A stretch of 64,000 nucleotides of DNA from UBA7803 sp963822255 (GTDB taxonomy: Bacteria > Pseudomonadota > Gammaproteobacteria > Pseudomonadales > Azotimanducaceae), in assembly GCA_963822255.1 (NCBI GenBank), contig CAWGGV010000006.1, positions 1 to 64,000 of the forward strand, written 5' to 3'. The notes under the pieces were generated by a model. It was given only the letters and a program-made list of their open reading frames with translations, searched no databases and was not told the DNA's origin. A program made the position numbers and the translations under genes. The stretch's first letter is position 1. Each line of letters begins with the position of its first letter. Shown in pieces: positions 50,996-60,034 of this stretch.

Positions 50996-52859
50996 ATGTC
51001 CGGGGAATCCCAACCGGTTCTCGTCTACGACGGCGACTGCGGCTTCTGCCGCTACACGGTGGAGTACGCCCACGCCGTGACCGGCGACGCGGTGGCGTAC
51101 CGCGCCTATCAGGACGCGGCCGCCGACTACCCGGACATCTCCGTGGCCGAGTTTCGCGGCTCCATCCAGCTGCTGGACGCGGACGACCGCTAGCACGGCG
51201 CCGAGGCGGCCTTCCGCACCCTGGCGCATCGGCGGCCGCGGTGGATGGCTCGCCTGGTATCAGCACGTTCCCGGCTTCGCCGCCGTCACCGAATGGCTGT
51301 ACGTCTGGGTGGCCCGCCACCGCGAGCTCTGCATGCGGGTGAGCCGCGTGCTGATCGGCCCGAAGCTTCGGCCGGCGCGCCATAACCGCACCGCCGACGT
51401 GGTGGTGCGGGGCGTCTCCGCCTGCTCGCTGGCTGCGTTCGTGTCCTTGTGGTGGCAGGTGCGGGCGCTGTACGGCCCTGACGGCGTGCTTCCCGCCGGG
51501 CGAGTTTCTGGACGCCGTGGCGGCGCAGATGGGCCCCGAGCGCTTCTTCTATCTGCCGAGCCTGCTCTGGCTCGGCAGCGGTACCGCCGCCCTGCGAGAT
51601 CCTCTGCGCTGCCGGGACCCTGGCCGCCCTGATCTGCATGGCCGGGCGCCTGCGCGCCACCATGTGCCTGGTGCAGTACGTCTGTTACCTGTCGCTGTTC
51701 CACGCAGGACAGGTGTTCCTGAGCTATCAGTGGGACGCGTTCCTGCTGGAGTGCCTGGTGACGGCGGCCGTGCTCGCCCGCGCGCCCACGCCGGGCATCT
51801 GGGTGGCGCGGCTGCTGCTCCTGCGCTTCATGTTCCTGTCCGGCTTCGTCAAGCTGGCGAGCGGCGATGCCGCGTGGTGGAGCGGCGCCGCCCTCTCCTA
51901 TCACTTCGAGACCCAGCCGTTGCCCAATGTGGTCGCGTGGTACGCGAATCTGCTGCCCGCGTGGTTGCTCACCACCGGCACCTACCTGGCGCTGGCCATC
52001 GAGCTGGTCGCGCCGCTGCTGATCGTCGCCCCGGCGCGGCTGCGGCTGACCGCGTTCTGGTCGTTCATGACGCTGGAAGTGCTGATTTTCCTCACCGGCA
52101 ACTACAACTTTTTCAATCTGCTGACCATGGTGCTGTGTGTTGCGTTGCTGGACGACGGGCGGTTAGGGTTTATCGGGTCGCGGCCGGGAGGCCGCTCCCA
52201 CAGGGGGCAAGGGCGCTCCCACAGAAGATCGCGGCCGGGAGGCCGCTCCCACAGGGGCGGAGGCCGCTCCCACAGGGCGTGCGTGGTCCGGGGTGGCTGG
52301 CTGGGTTGCTGATGGTGCTGGGCGTGCTGCAGATCGTCTATCAGACGCGGCTGCTGCCGGCGCTTGCCGGGCCGCTGCTGGCGCTGGCTCAGCCGTTCGC
52401 GATCGCCAACCCCTACGGCCTGTTCGCGGTGATGACCACCCACCGCGACGAGCTGGTCATCGAAGGCACCGTGGACGGCGAGACCTGGCACCCCTACGGC
52501 TTTCCGTTCAAGCCCGGCGACGTGGATCGGCCGCCGGGCTGGGCCACCCCGTATCAGCCTCGTCTGGACTGGCAGATGTGGTTCGCCGCCCTCGACGGCC
52601 CGGAGCGGGCGAACTGGATCTACGGCCTGGTGGACGCGCTGCTGCGGGCGAACCCGCACGTGCTCGCGCCTGCTCGACGACCCGTTCGGCGGCGCGGCGC
52701 CCCAGGCCATCCGCATCAGCGTCTACCGCTACCGGTTCTCCACGCCCGCCGAGCGCGCCGCCACCGGCGCGTGGTGGGTGCGGGGGCCGCGCCGCGACGT
52801 GGCTGCCGCCGATGCGGCTGCGCGTGCCCATCATCCGCCACCAGCCGCTGACCCTGTAG
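50996..52859 (+). pseudogene. DCC thiol-oxidoreductase-lipase maturation factor fusion, multiple disruptions
   Basis: One long gene is recognisable in pieces. It starts with a DCC/DUF393 domain (PVLVYDGDCGFCRYTVEYAH, with CxxC). This is cut by TAG at 51191-51193, after which the same frame continues HGAEAAFRTLAH. Later pieces in other frames match the lipase maturation factor family: VSLWWQVRALYGPDGVLPAG, FYLPSLLWLGSG, LFHAGQVFLSYQWDAFLLEC, MFLSGFVKLASGD, LEVLIFLTGNYNFFNLLTMV, then NPYGLFAVMTTHRDELVIEG and WATPYQPRLDWQMWFAALDG. A REP cluster (52177-52276) interrupts it before the C-terminal domain. These proteins are membrane chaperones for secreted lipases. At least five indels plus the nonsense codon are needed to explain it. 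Confidence 0.75.
52177..52276. repeat. REP-like cluster inside the lipase maturation factor gene
   Basis: Two full GGCC-stem copies (starting 52177 and 52227) and two partial copies (around 52212 and 52258) in one orientation, between the last membrane helix and the C-terminal domain of the broken lipase maturation factor gene. Confidence 0.85.
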
Positions 52860-52892
52860 CCGCCGGCGGCGGTGCTGATAGACTCTGCGCCC

Positions 52893-53183
52893 ATGGCCGC
52901 TGGCACCGACACCCGAGCCGTCCGGGGCCGCCTCGAGGGGCGTGTCCAGGGCGTGGCGTTCCGCGCTTCGATGCAGCGTCAGGCGCGGCGCCAGGGCGTC
53001 CTCGGCTGGGTACGCAACGCCCCCGACGGCGCGGTGGAATTTCTCGTCCAGGGCGCCGCCGGCGCCGTCACCGAGTTGCTCGACTGGGCCCGGGCCGGGC
53101 CGCCCGGCGCCAAGGTAGACCGAGTCGAGTTCGAGGATGCCGAGCCCGCCGACGGTCTCGACGGCTTTCAGGTGCGGTTCTGA
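52893..53183 (+). CDS. acyP: Acylphosphatase
   Basis: A 96-residue acylphosphatase, which hydrolyses carboxyl-phosphate bonds. The active-site Arg is in GRVQGVAFRASMQRQARRQG and the Asn in LGWVRNAPDGAVEFLVQG. The fold ends with DGLDGFQVRF. ATG 52893 fits the family; the frame opens slightly earlier at 52872. It lies eight bases before the second exonuclease III gene, likely the same transcript. Confidence 0.9.
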   Translation: MAAGTDTRAVRGRLEGRVQGVAFRASMQRQARRQGVLGWVRNAPDGAVEFLVQGAAGAVTELLDWARAGPPGAKVDRVEFEDAEPADGLDGFQVRF

Positions 53184-53191
53184 GCGAGCCG

Positions 53192-53962
53192 GTGCGCATC
53201 CTGAGCTGGAACGTCAACGGCCTGCGGGCCTGCGCGAAGAAGGGCTTTCTCGAGTTCCTCGACTCCTCGGCCGCGGACGTGGTCGGGCTGCAGGAGGTGC
53301 GCGCGTTTCCGGATCAGCTCGACGACCCGGTGCGCCGCCCCGACGGCTGGCACAGCTACTTCGCGCCGGCCGAGCGCGCCGGCTACAGCGGGGTGGCGCT
53401 GTACTGCCGACACGAGCCCGACGACGTGGAGACCCGCCTCGGCGATCCCCGCTTCGACGCCGAGGGACGCTTCGTGCTGGCCCGCTTCGGCCGCCTGCGG
53501 GTCGCCAGCGTCTACTTCCCCAAGGGCAGCGGCCGCAACCGCGACAACAGCCGGGTGCCGTACAAGCTGGCGTTCTACCAGGCCGTGTTCGAACGCATTC
53601 AGCGCCTGAAACGGGCCGGGCCGGTGCTGGTGATGGGCGACTACAACACCGCCCACCAGCCCATCGACCTGGCGCGCCCCAAGTCCAACGAGAAGACCAG
53701 CGGCTTTCTGCCGGAGGAACGGGCCGAGCTGCATCGCTGGCTCGCCGCCGGCTGGCAGGACACCTTCCGCGCCCGCCACCCGGACGAGGAAGGTCACTAC
53801 ACCTGGTGGCTGCAGTGGGGCGGCGCCCGTGCCAACAACGTGGGATGGCGCATCGACTACGTGCTGGCGTCCCCGTCCGCCGCCCGCCGCGTCCGCGACG
53901 CCTTCATCTGGCCCGAGGTCAGCGGGTCGGACCACTGCCCGGTCGGCGTCGACCTGGTCTGA
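53192..53962 (+). CDS. Exodeoxyribonuclease III, second paralogue
   Basis: A 256-residue exonuclease III/AP endonuclease. Blocks are RILSWNVNGLRACAKKGFLE, VVGLQEVRAFPDQLDDP, YSGVALYCRHEP, VYFPKGSGRNRDNSRVPYKL, VLVMGDYNTAHQPIDLARPK and the terminal VSGSDHCPVGVDL. The GSGRNRDNSRVPYK segment and YNTAH block resemble the Neisseria NExo/NApe-like branch rather than E. coli XthA, so the two paralogues may have different tasks. GTG 53192 sits right after the acylphosphatase stop. Confidence 0.9.
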   Translation: MRILSWNVNGLRACAKKGFLEFLDSSAADVVGLQEVRAFPDQLDDPVRRPDGWHSYFAPAERAGYSGVALYCRHEPDDVETRLGDPRFDAEGRFVLARFGRLRVASVYFPKGSGRNRDNSRVPYKLAFYQAVFERIQRLKRAGPVLVMGDYNTAHQPIDLARPKSNEKTSGFLPEERAELHRWLAAGWQDTFRARHPDEEGHYTWWLQWGGARANNVGWRIDYVLASPSAARRVRDAFIWPEVSGSDHCPVGVDLV

Positions 53963-54017
53963 CAACCGCACGCACTCACCTGAGGTATGCTGGCGGCCCC
54001 TGATCAGGAGCCGGCTC

Positions 54018-54644
54018 ATGCTCACCGTACACCATCTCAACAACTCCCGATCTCAGCGCGTGCTGTGGCTGCTCGAGGAGCTGGGCGTCGGCTACGAGCT
54101 TCGACGCTACCAGCGCGATGCAGAGACCAACCTGGCGCCGCCGGAGCTGCTCGCCGTGCACCCCCTCGGCAAGTCGCCGGTGATCACCGACGGCGAGCGC
54201 ACGGTCATCGAGTCGGGCGCCATCATCGACTACATCGTCCGCCGCCACGGCGGCGGACGGCTCGCGCCCACGCCCGGAACCGACGCGCACGAAGAATATC
54301 TGCAGTGGCTGCACTATGCCGAAGGCAGCGCCATGCTCCCCATCATGCTGAAGCTCTACAGCAGCCGCCTGCCGGACGGCGGTGAGGCGCTGCAGCCGCG
54401 CATCAACGGTGAGCTGGACAATCACCTGGGCTACATGAACAAGGCGCTCGACGGAAAACAATGGTTCGTCGGCGACGAGTTCAGTGCCGCCGACGTGCAG
54501 CTGTCCTTCGTGCCGCAGGTGGCCGGACTGCTTTACACCCTCGAGCCGTTCGGCAACCTCGCGGCGTTCCTGGACCGTATCCACGCCCGCCCCGCCTACC
54601 AGCGGGCCATCGAGCGAGGCGGCCCGTACGCCTACGGCAGCTGA
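54018..54644 (+). CDS. Glutathione S-transferase
   Basis: A 208-residue GST with an N-terminal thioredoxin fold (LTVHHLNNSRSQRVLWLLEE, HPLGKSPVITDGERTVIESG) and a helical C-terminal domain (WFVGDEFSAADVQLSFVPQV). The Ser and Arg in NNSRSQR mark the glutathione site of beta/theta-like classes. Acts in conjugating reactive compounds; substrate unknown. ATG 54018 follows the second exonuclease gene by 55 bases. It is one of four GST-like proteins in the window, counting the two further ones and the YghU-like member. Confidence 0.9.
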   Translation: MLTVHHLNNSRSQRVLWLLEELGVGYELRRYQRDAETNLAPPELLAVHPLGKSPVITDGERTVIESGAIIDYIVRRHGGGRLAPTPGTDAHEEYLQWLHYAEGSAMLPIMLKLYSSRLPDGGEALQPRINGELDNHLGYMNKALDGKQWFVGDEFSAADVQLSFVPQVAGLLYTLEPFGNLAAFLDRIHARPAYQRAIERGGPYAYGS

Positions 54645-54677
54645 GGCGCCCTCGCGCCGAAGATCGCGCGCCGCAGC

Positions 54678-55445
54678 TCAGCCGCTGGCGGCTTTCGCGG
54701 CGGCCTCGCGGGCGGTGCGGACCTTGTCGTTGGTCTGGTTGAACAACAGCTCCCGCCGCGCCTTCTCCTCTTCCTCGGTGCGCTCGCGCTGACCGAGCTC
54801 GCGCTGCACCGTACGCCCCTTCTCAACCGCCGGCCGGGCACCCACCTCGTCCACCCAGCGCTTGAGGTTCGGGAACGTCTCCCACACCGTTTCGTCGATG
54901 AGGCGGCCGGTCAGCATGGCCCACGGCCAGGTGATGATGTCGGCGATGCTGTACTCGTCGCCGGCGAGATACCGGTTGGCGGAAAGCTGAGCGTCCATGA
55001 CGCCGCACAGCCTGTCCACCTCGCCGACGAAACGACGGGTGCCGTACTCGAGCTGCTTCGGGTCCTCGGTGATGTTCTTCGCGTAGTTCTTGAAGTGGTT
55101 GGCGTTCCCCATCATGGGACCGAGGTTCGCCATCTGCCAGTGCACCCACTGCAGCACCCGGTAACGCCCGGCCGGCTCGGCGGGCAGGAACCGGCCGGTC
55201 TTGTCGGCCAGGTACTCGAGTATGGCGCCGGATTCGAAGATGGCGAGCGGCTCACCGCCACCCAGCGGCTCGTGATCGACGATGGCCGGCATGCGGTTGT
55301 TGGGGCTGATCCGCAGGAACTCCGGCTTGAACTGGTCACCCCCGCCGATGTCCACGGGTACCACGTTGTAGTCGAGGCCGCACTCCTCCAACATGATGGT
55401 GGCCTTCCAGCCATTGGGGGTGGGCCAGTAGTACAGGTCGATCAT
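54678..55445 (-). CDS. Glutathione S-transferase, YghU/YfcG-like
   Basis: A 255-residue GST-like protein of the nu class (YghU/YfcG), which reduces disulfides. It has IDLYYWPTPNGWKATIMLEE, ISPNNRMPAIVDHEPLGGGE and LAIFESGAILEYLADKTGRF. The helical part has QWVHWQMANLGPMMGNANHF and LAGDEYSIADIITWPWAM. The tail (from REL to AAKAASG) is a charged coil longer than usual. ATG 55445. It converges with the first GST gene; the two enzymes are not close relatives. Confidence 0.9.
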   Translation of the reverse strand: MIDLYYWPTPNGWKATIMLEECGLDYNVVPVDIGGGDQFKPEFLRISPNNRMPAIVDHEPLGGGEPLAIFESGAILEYLADKTGRFLPAEPAGRYRVLQWVHWQMANLGPMMGNANHFKNYAKNITEDPKQLEYGTRRFVGEVDRLCGVMDAQLSANRYLAGDEYSIADIITWPWAMLTGRLIDETVWETFPNLKRWVDEVGARPAVEKGRTVQRELGQRERTEEEEKARRELLFNQTNDKVRTAREAAAKAASG

Positions 55446-55576
55446 GGCCGTCTCTCTCCTTCGGTGGCGACGATTGTGATCGAGGGTACTAAAGGTACGC
55501 GGCGGCGGGCCATCGGCCCCGACCGCCGCCTTCATACCGAATCGTGCTAAGCAAATTCCGGTAAGCCGGCCCGCAA

Positions 55577-55885
55577 TCAGCCAAGCAGGAACGGCGGGAG
55601 CGCCGCCGGCGCGACGATGCGCACACGCTTGTGGCGCGCGGCCGCGCCGCTGTCCACCATCACCCGGGACTTCGGCACGCCGAAAGCCCGGCCGAGCAGC
55701 CGGCACAGTTCGCGATTGGCCTTGCCTTCGATCGGCGGCGCGGTGAGCCGGACCTTCAGGCAATCGGCTTCGGGAATCAGAGCATCGGCCGACGCACGCG
55801 GTACCACACGCACGGCGAGCAGCAGGTCGACGCCATCCCAGCGGGCGCCGCAGGGAAGAGGCCGGCTGGCGTCCGGGGCAATCAC
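55577..55885 (-). CDS. DUF167 (YggU) family protein
   Basis: A 102-residue protein of the DUF167 family: VDLLLAVRVVPRASADALIP, LKVRLTAPPIEGKANRELCR and AFGVPKSRVMVDSGAAARHK. The function is unknown; the E. coli member has an alpha/beta fold. The start is taken as GTG 55885 because no ATG is in frame nearby; a few N-terminal residues may be wrong. It is divergent from the next ABM gene, with 60 bases between. Confidence 0.75.
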   Translation of the reverse strand: MIAPDASRPLPCGARWDGVDLLLAVRVVPRASADALIPEADCLKVRLTAPPIEGKANRELCRLLGRAFGVPKSRVMVDSGAAARHKRVRIVAPAALPPFLLG

Positions 55886-55948
55886 CGCCGCTGGCCGGAC
55901 GAAGCGTCGTTGGATAGCCTGGCCGCAGACCGTTGGCTGGAGCTGCTC

Positions 55949-56254
55949 ATGCATTTCATCTTCGAGGTCCACGTCGAGCCCGGATACACGGCGGAACAGT
56001 ACGCGGACGCCTGGGTGCGTGCCAGTGAGATCATTCAACAGGCGCCCGGCGCCCGCGGCACCCGGCTGCACCGCAAGATCGGCGATCCCGGCGTGCTGCT
56101 CGCCATCGCCAGCTGGGAGTCGAAGCAGGCGCGCGACGACATGGAGTCGCGCACGTCGCAGCAGGTGCGCGACATCATCGCCGAGCAGGCCCGGTTCGTG
56201 AAGGTGCGGGTGATCGGCGAGTTCGAAGACGCGGAGTGGGTGGTCGAGCGGTGA
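55949..56254 (+). CDS. ABM domain (antibiotic biosynthesis monooxygenase-like) protein
   Basis: A 101-residue small protein with the dimeric ferredoxin-like ABM fold: HFIFEVHVEPGYTAEQYADA, GTRLHRKIGDPGVLLAIASW and EQARFVKVRVIGEFEDAEWV. It might act on quinols or simply bind hydrophobic compounds; no catalytic evidence. It starts at ATG 55949, ends with VVER and is followed directly by a REP pair. Confidence 0.65.
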   Translation: MHFIFEVHVEPGYTAEQYADAWVRASEIIQQAPGARGTRLHRKIGDPGVLLAIASWESKQARDDMESRTSQQVRDIIAEQARFVKVRVIGEFEDAEWVVER

Positions 56255-56256
56255 GT

Positions 56257-56323
56257 TGTGGGAGCGGCCTCCCGGCCGCGATGCCGAACACACAAGATCG
56301 CGGCCTGGAGGCCGCTCCCACAG
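56257..56323. repeat. REP-like inverted pair, GGCC-stem version
   Basis: Two elements in opposite orientation (56257-56283 and 56296-56323), the arrangement called REP-iREP or BIME, in the 80-base gap between convergent ABM and DUF488 genes. Confidence 0.85.
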
Positions 56324-56334
56324 GTGTCGTCGTG

Positions 56335-56838
56335 TCAGAGTGGCAGGCTGAGCTGGCCGTCGAGCTCGCGGTCCACAGCCTCTGGCTGCGCGCGGCCGTC
56401 CCCGCGCACGTGTACGATCTGCACGCCCCGCGCCCGCAGCGCCGGTGCGATCAGTGCCCGCCGATGGCAGCGGGCCGGGTCCTCCTCCGCGCACATGACG
56501 GCCGTCGGCCGCTCCGCGGCCAGCGTGAGCAGCCGGTCGATGCCGGCGAGAAAGTCCGCTGCCTGCGAGCGGCGGGCGCAATCGAGGGTGCCGTCGGCCG
56601 CGTAGAACTCGTCCCCGGGGGGCCGGCCGCCCAGGGCGTCGCCCAGGAACTGGTAGTCGATGCCGTTGCTTTCGAGGGCAGCGGACAGCGCGCGCTTGCG
56701 AAAATGCGGCACCCATCGCGAGTAGGGAACGCTGCGCACGTCCACCAGCCGGCGGATGCCGTGCCGCCGGAGCAGGGCGAGAAAATTCTCGATGGCGTGG
56801 TTGGAGTGACCGACAGTGTAGACGATTGCGGCCGTCAT
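56335..56838 (-). CDS. DUF488 family protein
   Basis: A 167-residue DUF488 protein: IVYTVGHSNHAIENFLALLR, RRLVDVRSVPYSRWVPHFRK, YQFLGDALGGRPPGDEFYAA and AVMCAEEDPARCHRRALIAP, the last with the conserved Cys and His that are expected to be catalytic or ligand binding. Function unknown. ATG 56838. The frame opens further to 56910 without similarity. Confidence 0.9.
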   Translation of the reverse strand: MTAAIVYTVGHSNHAIENFLALLRRHGIRRLVDVRSVPYSRWVPHFRKRALSAALESNGIDYQFLGDALGGRPPGDEFYAADGTLDCARRSQAADFLAGIDRLLTLAAERPTAVMCAEEDPARCHRRALIAPALRARGVQIVHVRGDGRAQPEAVDRELDGQLSLPL

Positions 56839-57023
56839 GCCGGTCATCATCACGGCGCCCTGCGGCGGCGTCAAATGTCCCCAGCCAAGCGCCAGCTGCT
56901 TCGCCGGCATGGCGTCATCAGCATGGCGTCATCGGTCGATTCGGATCGGCTACCTGGCTGACGACATTGGCGCTATAGTCCGGCGTCGCAACGACAAGCC
57001 GAACTTCGGACAGGGGGGAGACC

Positions 57024-58184
57024 TTGAAACGGATCATCACGATCGCGTGCATTGCCGCGTGCCTGCCGGCTGCCGCCGGCGCTGCGGACGCCGGCGGTGC
57101 TGCGGCTGCCACCGAAGCGCCGGCGTCCGCCGACTACGCCCAGCCGGACAACTGGTTGTGCCGGCCGGATCACCCGCGCGCCTGCGCGGCGGACCAGGAT
57201 GCCACGGTGGTGGCGGCGGACGGCAGCCTGACCCGCGAGACGTTCCACGCCGATCCGGACGCGCCGGTGGACTGCTTCTACGTGTACCCCACGGTGTCTC
57301 TCGACATGACGCCGAACTCGGACCTGACGGCCGGACCGGAGGAAATGAGCGTCGTCAGCGGCCAGTTCGCCCGCTTCGGCTCGGTGTGCCGAACCTTCGC
57401 GCCCCTGTACCGGCAGGTGACCCTGACGGCGCTGCGGGCCGGCCTGTCCGGGCAACCGGTGAACGTCGACCGCGATCTTGGCTACGACGACGTGCGCGCT
57501 GCCTGGAACTACTACCTGGAGCACGATAACCAGGGGCGCGGCGTGGTGCTCATCGGCCATTCCCAGGGCTCCGGCGTGCTGACCCGGTTGCTCAGCGAGG
57601 AAATCGACGGCAAACCCGTGCAGGCTCGGCTGATCTCGGCGTTGATTCTCGGGTCGAGCGGCATCACGGTGCCGGATGCCGACGGGCAAGGGGGCACGTT
57701 CAGTCACATCACCCCCTGCCGGTCGCGGGACCAGACCGGCTGCGTGGTCCAGTACGCGTCGTTCCGCTCCACCGTTCCGCCGCCGGCCAACTCGCTGTTC
57801 GGCCGACCGCGCCAGGGCGGCGGCAAATCCGTCTGCGTGAACCCGGCGAACCTCGGCGGCGGCAGCGGCGAGCTCGACGCCTACCTTCGCAACGATCCCC
57901 GCACGGCGTGGGTGACCCCGGCGAAGGACATCGACACCCCGTTCGTGCAGGTGCCGGGGCTGTTGAGCGCGCGCTGCGTGGAAGGCGGCGGCCGGTCGTG
58001 GCTCGAGATCACCGTGCACGGCGATCCGGCCGATCCCCGCACCGACGACATCCCCGGCGACGTGGTGAGTAGCGGACAGGTGCTGCCGGCCTGGGGCCTG
58101 CACCTCATCGACGTGCACCTGGCCATGGGCAATCTGATCGAGCTGGTGCGCAGCCAGCGGCAGGCGTACCTGGCCGCTCACTGA
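57024..58184 (+). CDS. DUF3089 secreted alpha/beta hydrolase
   Basis: A 386-residue protein of the DUF3089 type. The signal peptide (ITIACIAACLPAAAGAADA) precedes DNWLCRPDHPRACAADQDAT, VDCFYVYPTVSLDMTPNSDL, the lipase-like elbow VVLIGHSQGSGVLTRLLSEE and a Cys-rich insert (TPCRSRDQTGCVVQ). The catalytic His is probably in WGLHLIDVHLAM. It may act as an esterase in the periplasm. TTG 57024 is chosen because GGGGGGAG lies upstream. Confidence 0.85.
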   Translation: MKRIITIACIAACLPAAAGAADAGGAAAATEAPASADYAQPDNWLCRPDHPRACAADQDATVVAADGSLTRETFHADPDAPVDCFYVYPTVSLDMTPNSDLTAGPEEMSVVSGQFARFGSVCRTFAPLYRQVTLTALRAGLSGQPVNVDRDLGYDDVRAAWNYYLEHDNQGRGVVLIGHSQGSGVLTRLLSEEIDGKPVQARLISALILGSSGITVPDADGQGGTFSHITPCRSRDQTGCVVQYASFRSTVPPPANSLFGRPRQGGGKSVCVNPANLGGGSGELDAYLRNDPRTAWVTPAKDIDTPFVQVPGLLSARCVEGGGRSWLEITVHGDPADPRTDDIPGDVVSSGQVLPAWGLHLIDVHLAMGNLIELVRSQRQAYLAAH

Positions 58185-58208
58185 GCCACGCCGGCCCGGG
58201 CGGCGGCG

Positions 58209-58406
58209 CTAGTGCCGCTGCGCTTCCACCAGGTCCAACAGTTCCAGCATGGTGACCCGGGCATCGCAGCCCGGGCCGATGGGTCGCAGGCGGAACAGCA
58301 GATGCCGCCCATCCAGCTCCGAGCCCTCGACTACGTGCGGGCGATCGCGGTAGGTCACCGTGCGACCCACATACCAGCGGAAAGGGTTCGAGCCGTCTGC
58401 GTTCAT
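58209..58406 (-). CDS. Small uncharacterised protein (65 residues)
   Basis: A short, compact protein: FRWYVGRTVTYRDRPHVVEG, LDGRHLLFRLRPIGPGCDAR, TMLELLDLVEAQRH. The SH3-like strand pattern suggests a small beta-barrel. ATG 58406 is used; the frame is open to 58568, but that part shows no typical structure. I do not recognise a family. The gap 58407-58615 contains nothing else clear. Confidence 0.5.
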   Translation of the reverse strand: MNADGSNPFRWYVGRTVTYRDRPHVVEGSELDGRHLLFRLRPIGPGCDARVTMLELLDLVEAQRH

Positions 58407-58615
58407 GCAGCCATTGTGGGCAAAGCGGGAGGCCCTGTTGTATCGAATGGTAAGTTGCCTGTAGCCAATCTCGGCCGTGACAGCCTGCGCCGAGTGGACG
58501 AAGGAACCTACCCCGCCGAGCTGGCCTGAACCCGCCGGACCGGCCCCGGAGCAGACAAGCGCGTCCACGAATTGCTGCTAGGCTGCAGGGTGAGGCAAAT
58601 CAGCCAAGCCACGTC

Positions 58616-60034
58616 ATGAGCAAAGACGCCTGCAGCTACCACGAGACCCGTCCGGCGATCTGGGAGTGCGATGAGTGCGCGCGCCGCTACTGCGGCCAGT
58701 GCGTTACCGTCACCGATGCGGATCCTCCCGGCCCTCCGCGCTGCGCCTTGTGCGGCAAGCGGCTCGAATATCTGGGCAGCGGCAACGCCGCCCAGCCCTT
58801 CTGGTCGGTGGCCCATCGCTTCTTCGCCTTGCCGCTGACGGGCTCCGGGCTGGCATTTCTCGCCCTCGAAGCCGTGCTGGCGCTGCTGGTGCCGTTCGGG
58901 CTGCTGGGTCTGTTCGTGCTCCTGCTCGCCGTGGCGGCGGGGGTCAAGTATGGCTTCGCCGTGCTCGAGGCCGCGGCCATGGGCGACGCCCGGCCGCCGC
59001 CGCTGGGCAGCGCCATCGCCGGTGACGAGGAGCATCTGTTCCTCAAGTTCGCCGCGCTGCTGATCGCGCTGGGCGTGCTGCAGGGGCTCGCCAAGGCGCT
59101 GATTCATCCCGCCGCGGGCACCTTGGTGGGGGTACTGGTGACCCTGATCATGCCGGCGGTGATCATTCTGCTGGCGGTCAACAAGAAGATCGGTGACGCA
59201 CTGGCACCGGCGCGGATCGCCGCGCTCATCACCGGCATCGGCTGGCCCTATCTGCTGGCCGTGTTCCTCACCAACGTCATCTCCACCGGCCCCTACGTGG
59301 TCGCCATCTTCTTCGCCGGCAGCCTTGCCGGCAGCGTTCTGGCGCTGCCGCTGCTCGCCGCCCTCACCGCCTACTTCGCGGTGGTCAACTTCGCCATGCT
59401 CGGCTACCTGATCTACGAGCATCAGGCCAGCCTCGGCTTCGTCGCGGGCGATCCGGAACGCGAGCGGGTCGCGGGGACGGCGGAGAACCGGCGGCGGCAA
59501 CTGCTCGGCGACGTGAACGTGCTGGTGAAGGAATCCCGCGCCGCCGACGCGCTGAACCGCCTGCGCCAGCAAGGCGACGAGTTCGCGGAGGACATGACGT
59601 TTCAGCAGCGCCACTTCGACCTCGCCGTGCAGACCCACGCCGAGGTGGGCGCGCTCGCCCGCGCGGCGGACCCGTACCTGGAGCTGCTCATGACCCGGGA
59701 CGGAGCTGACCGGGCGCTGGACGTGTGGCGTCGGGCGATCCGGGTCGACCCGGCGTACCGCCCGGCGAACCCGGCCATCCGCCACACCTTGGCCGAGCAC
59801 GCCCACGCCGGCAATCTCGACAAGGAGGCTCTGGCGCTGCTCGTGAACCTCCACAAGCAGGCCCCGCAGTACGAGCAACTGGCAGACGCCTACGCGCTGG
59901 CCGCGCGGCTGCTGCGCGATCAGGGACAGGATGACAAGGCGGACAAGCTCGAGGCCTTCACCCAGGCGTTCCTGACCCGGCGCGCCGGCCCTCAGCCCAC
60001 ATCGCCGAACCTGACGCTTCTCTCCCTCGAGTAG
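58616..60034 (+). CDS. Membrane protein with B-box-like zinc finger and helical repeats
   Basis: A 472-residue protein. Residues 1-50 carry a zinc-finger-like set: Cys6, His9, Cys18, Cys21, Cys26, Cys29, Cys43 and Cys46 (CDECARRYCGQC, RCALCGKR), as in B-box domains. Then five or six membrane helices (LAFLALEAVLALLVPFGLLG, AALLIALGVLQGLAKALI, LVGVLVTLIMPAVIILLAVN, LLAVFLTNVISTGPYVVAIF). The C-terminal 170 residues are helical repeats resembling TPRs (VLVKESRAADALNRLRQQ, RALDVWRRAIRVDPAYRPAN). B-box zinc fingers next to membrane domains are known in bacterial proteins of unknown function. The end overlaps the rhomboid gene by 43 bases. Confidence 0.75.
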   Translation: MSKDACSYHETRPAIWECDECARRYCGQCVTVTDADPPGPPRCALCGKRLEYLGSGNAAQPFWSVAHRFFALPLTGSGLAFLALEAVLALLVPFGLLGLFVLLLAVAAGVKYGFAVLEAAAMGDARPPPLGSAIAGDEEHLFLKFAALLIALGVLQGLAKALIHPAAGTLVGVLVTLIMPAVIILLAVNKKIGDALAPARIAALITGIGWPYLLAVFLTNVISTGPYVVAIFFAGSLAGSVLALPLLAALTAYFAVVNFAMLGYLIYEHQASLGFVAGDPERERVAGTAENRRRQLLGDVNVLVKESRAADALNRLRQQGDEFAEDMTFQQRHFDLAVQTHAEVGALARAADPYLELLMTRDGADRALDVWRRAIRVDPAYRPANPAIRHTLAEHAHAGNLDKEALALLVNLHKQAPQYEQLADAYALAARLLRDQGQDDKADKLEAFTQAFLTRRAGPQPTSPNLTLLSLE

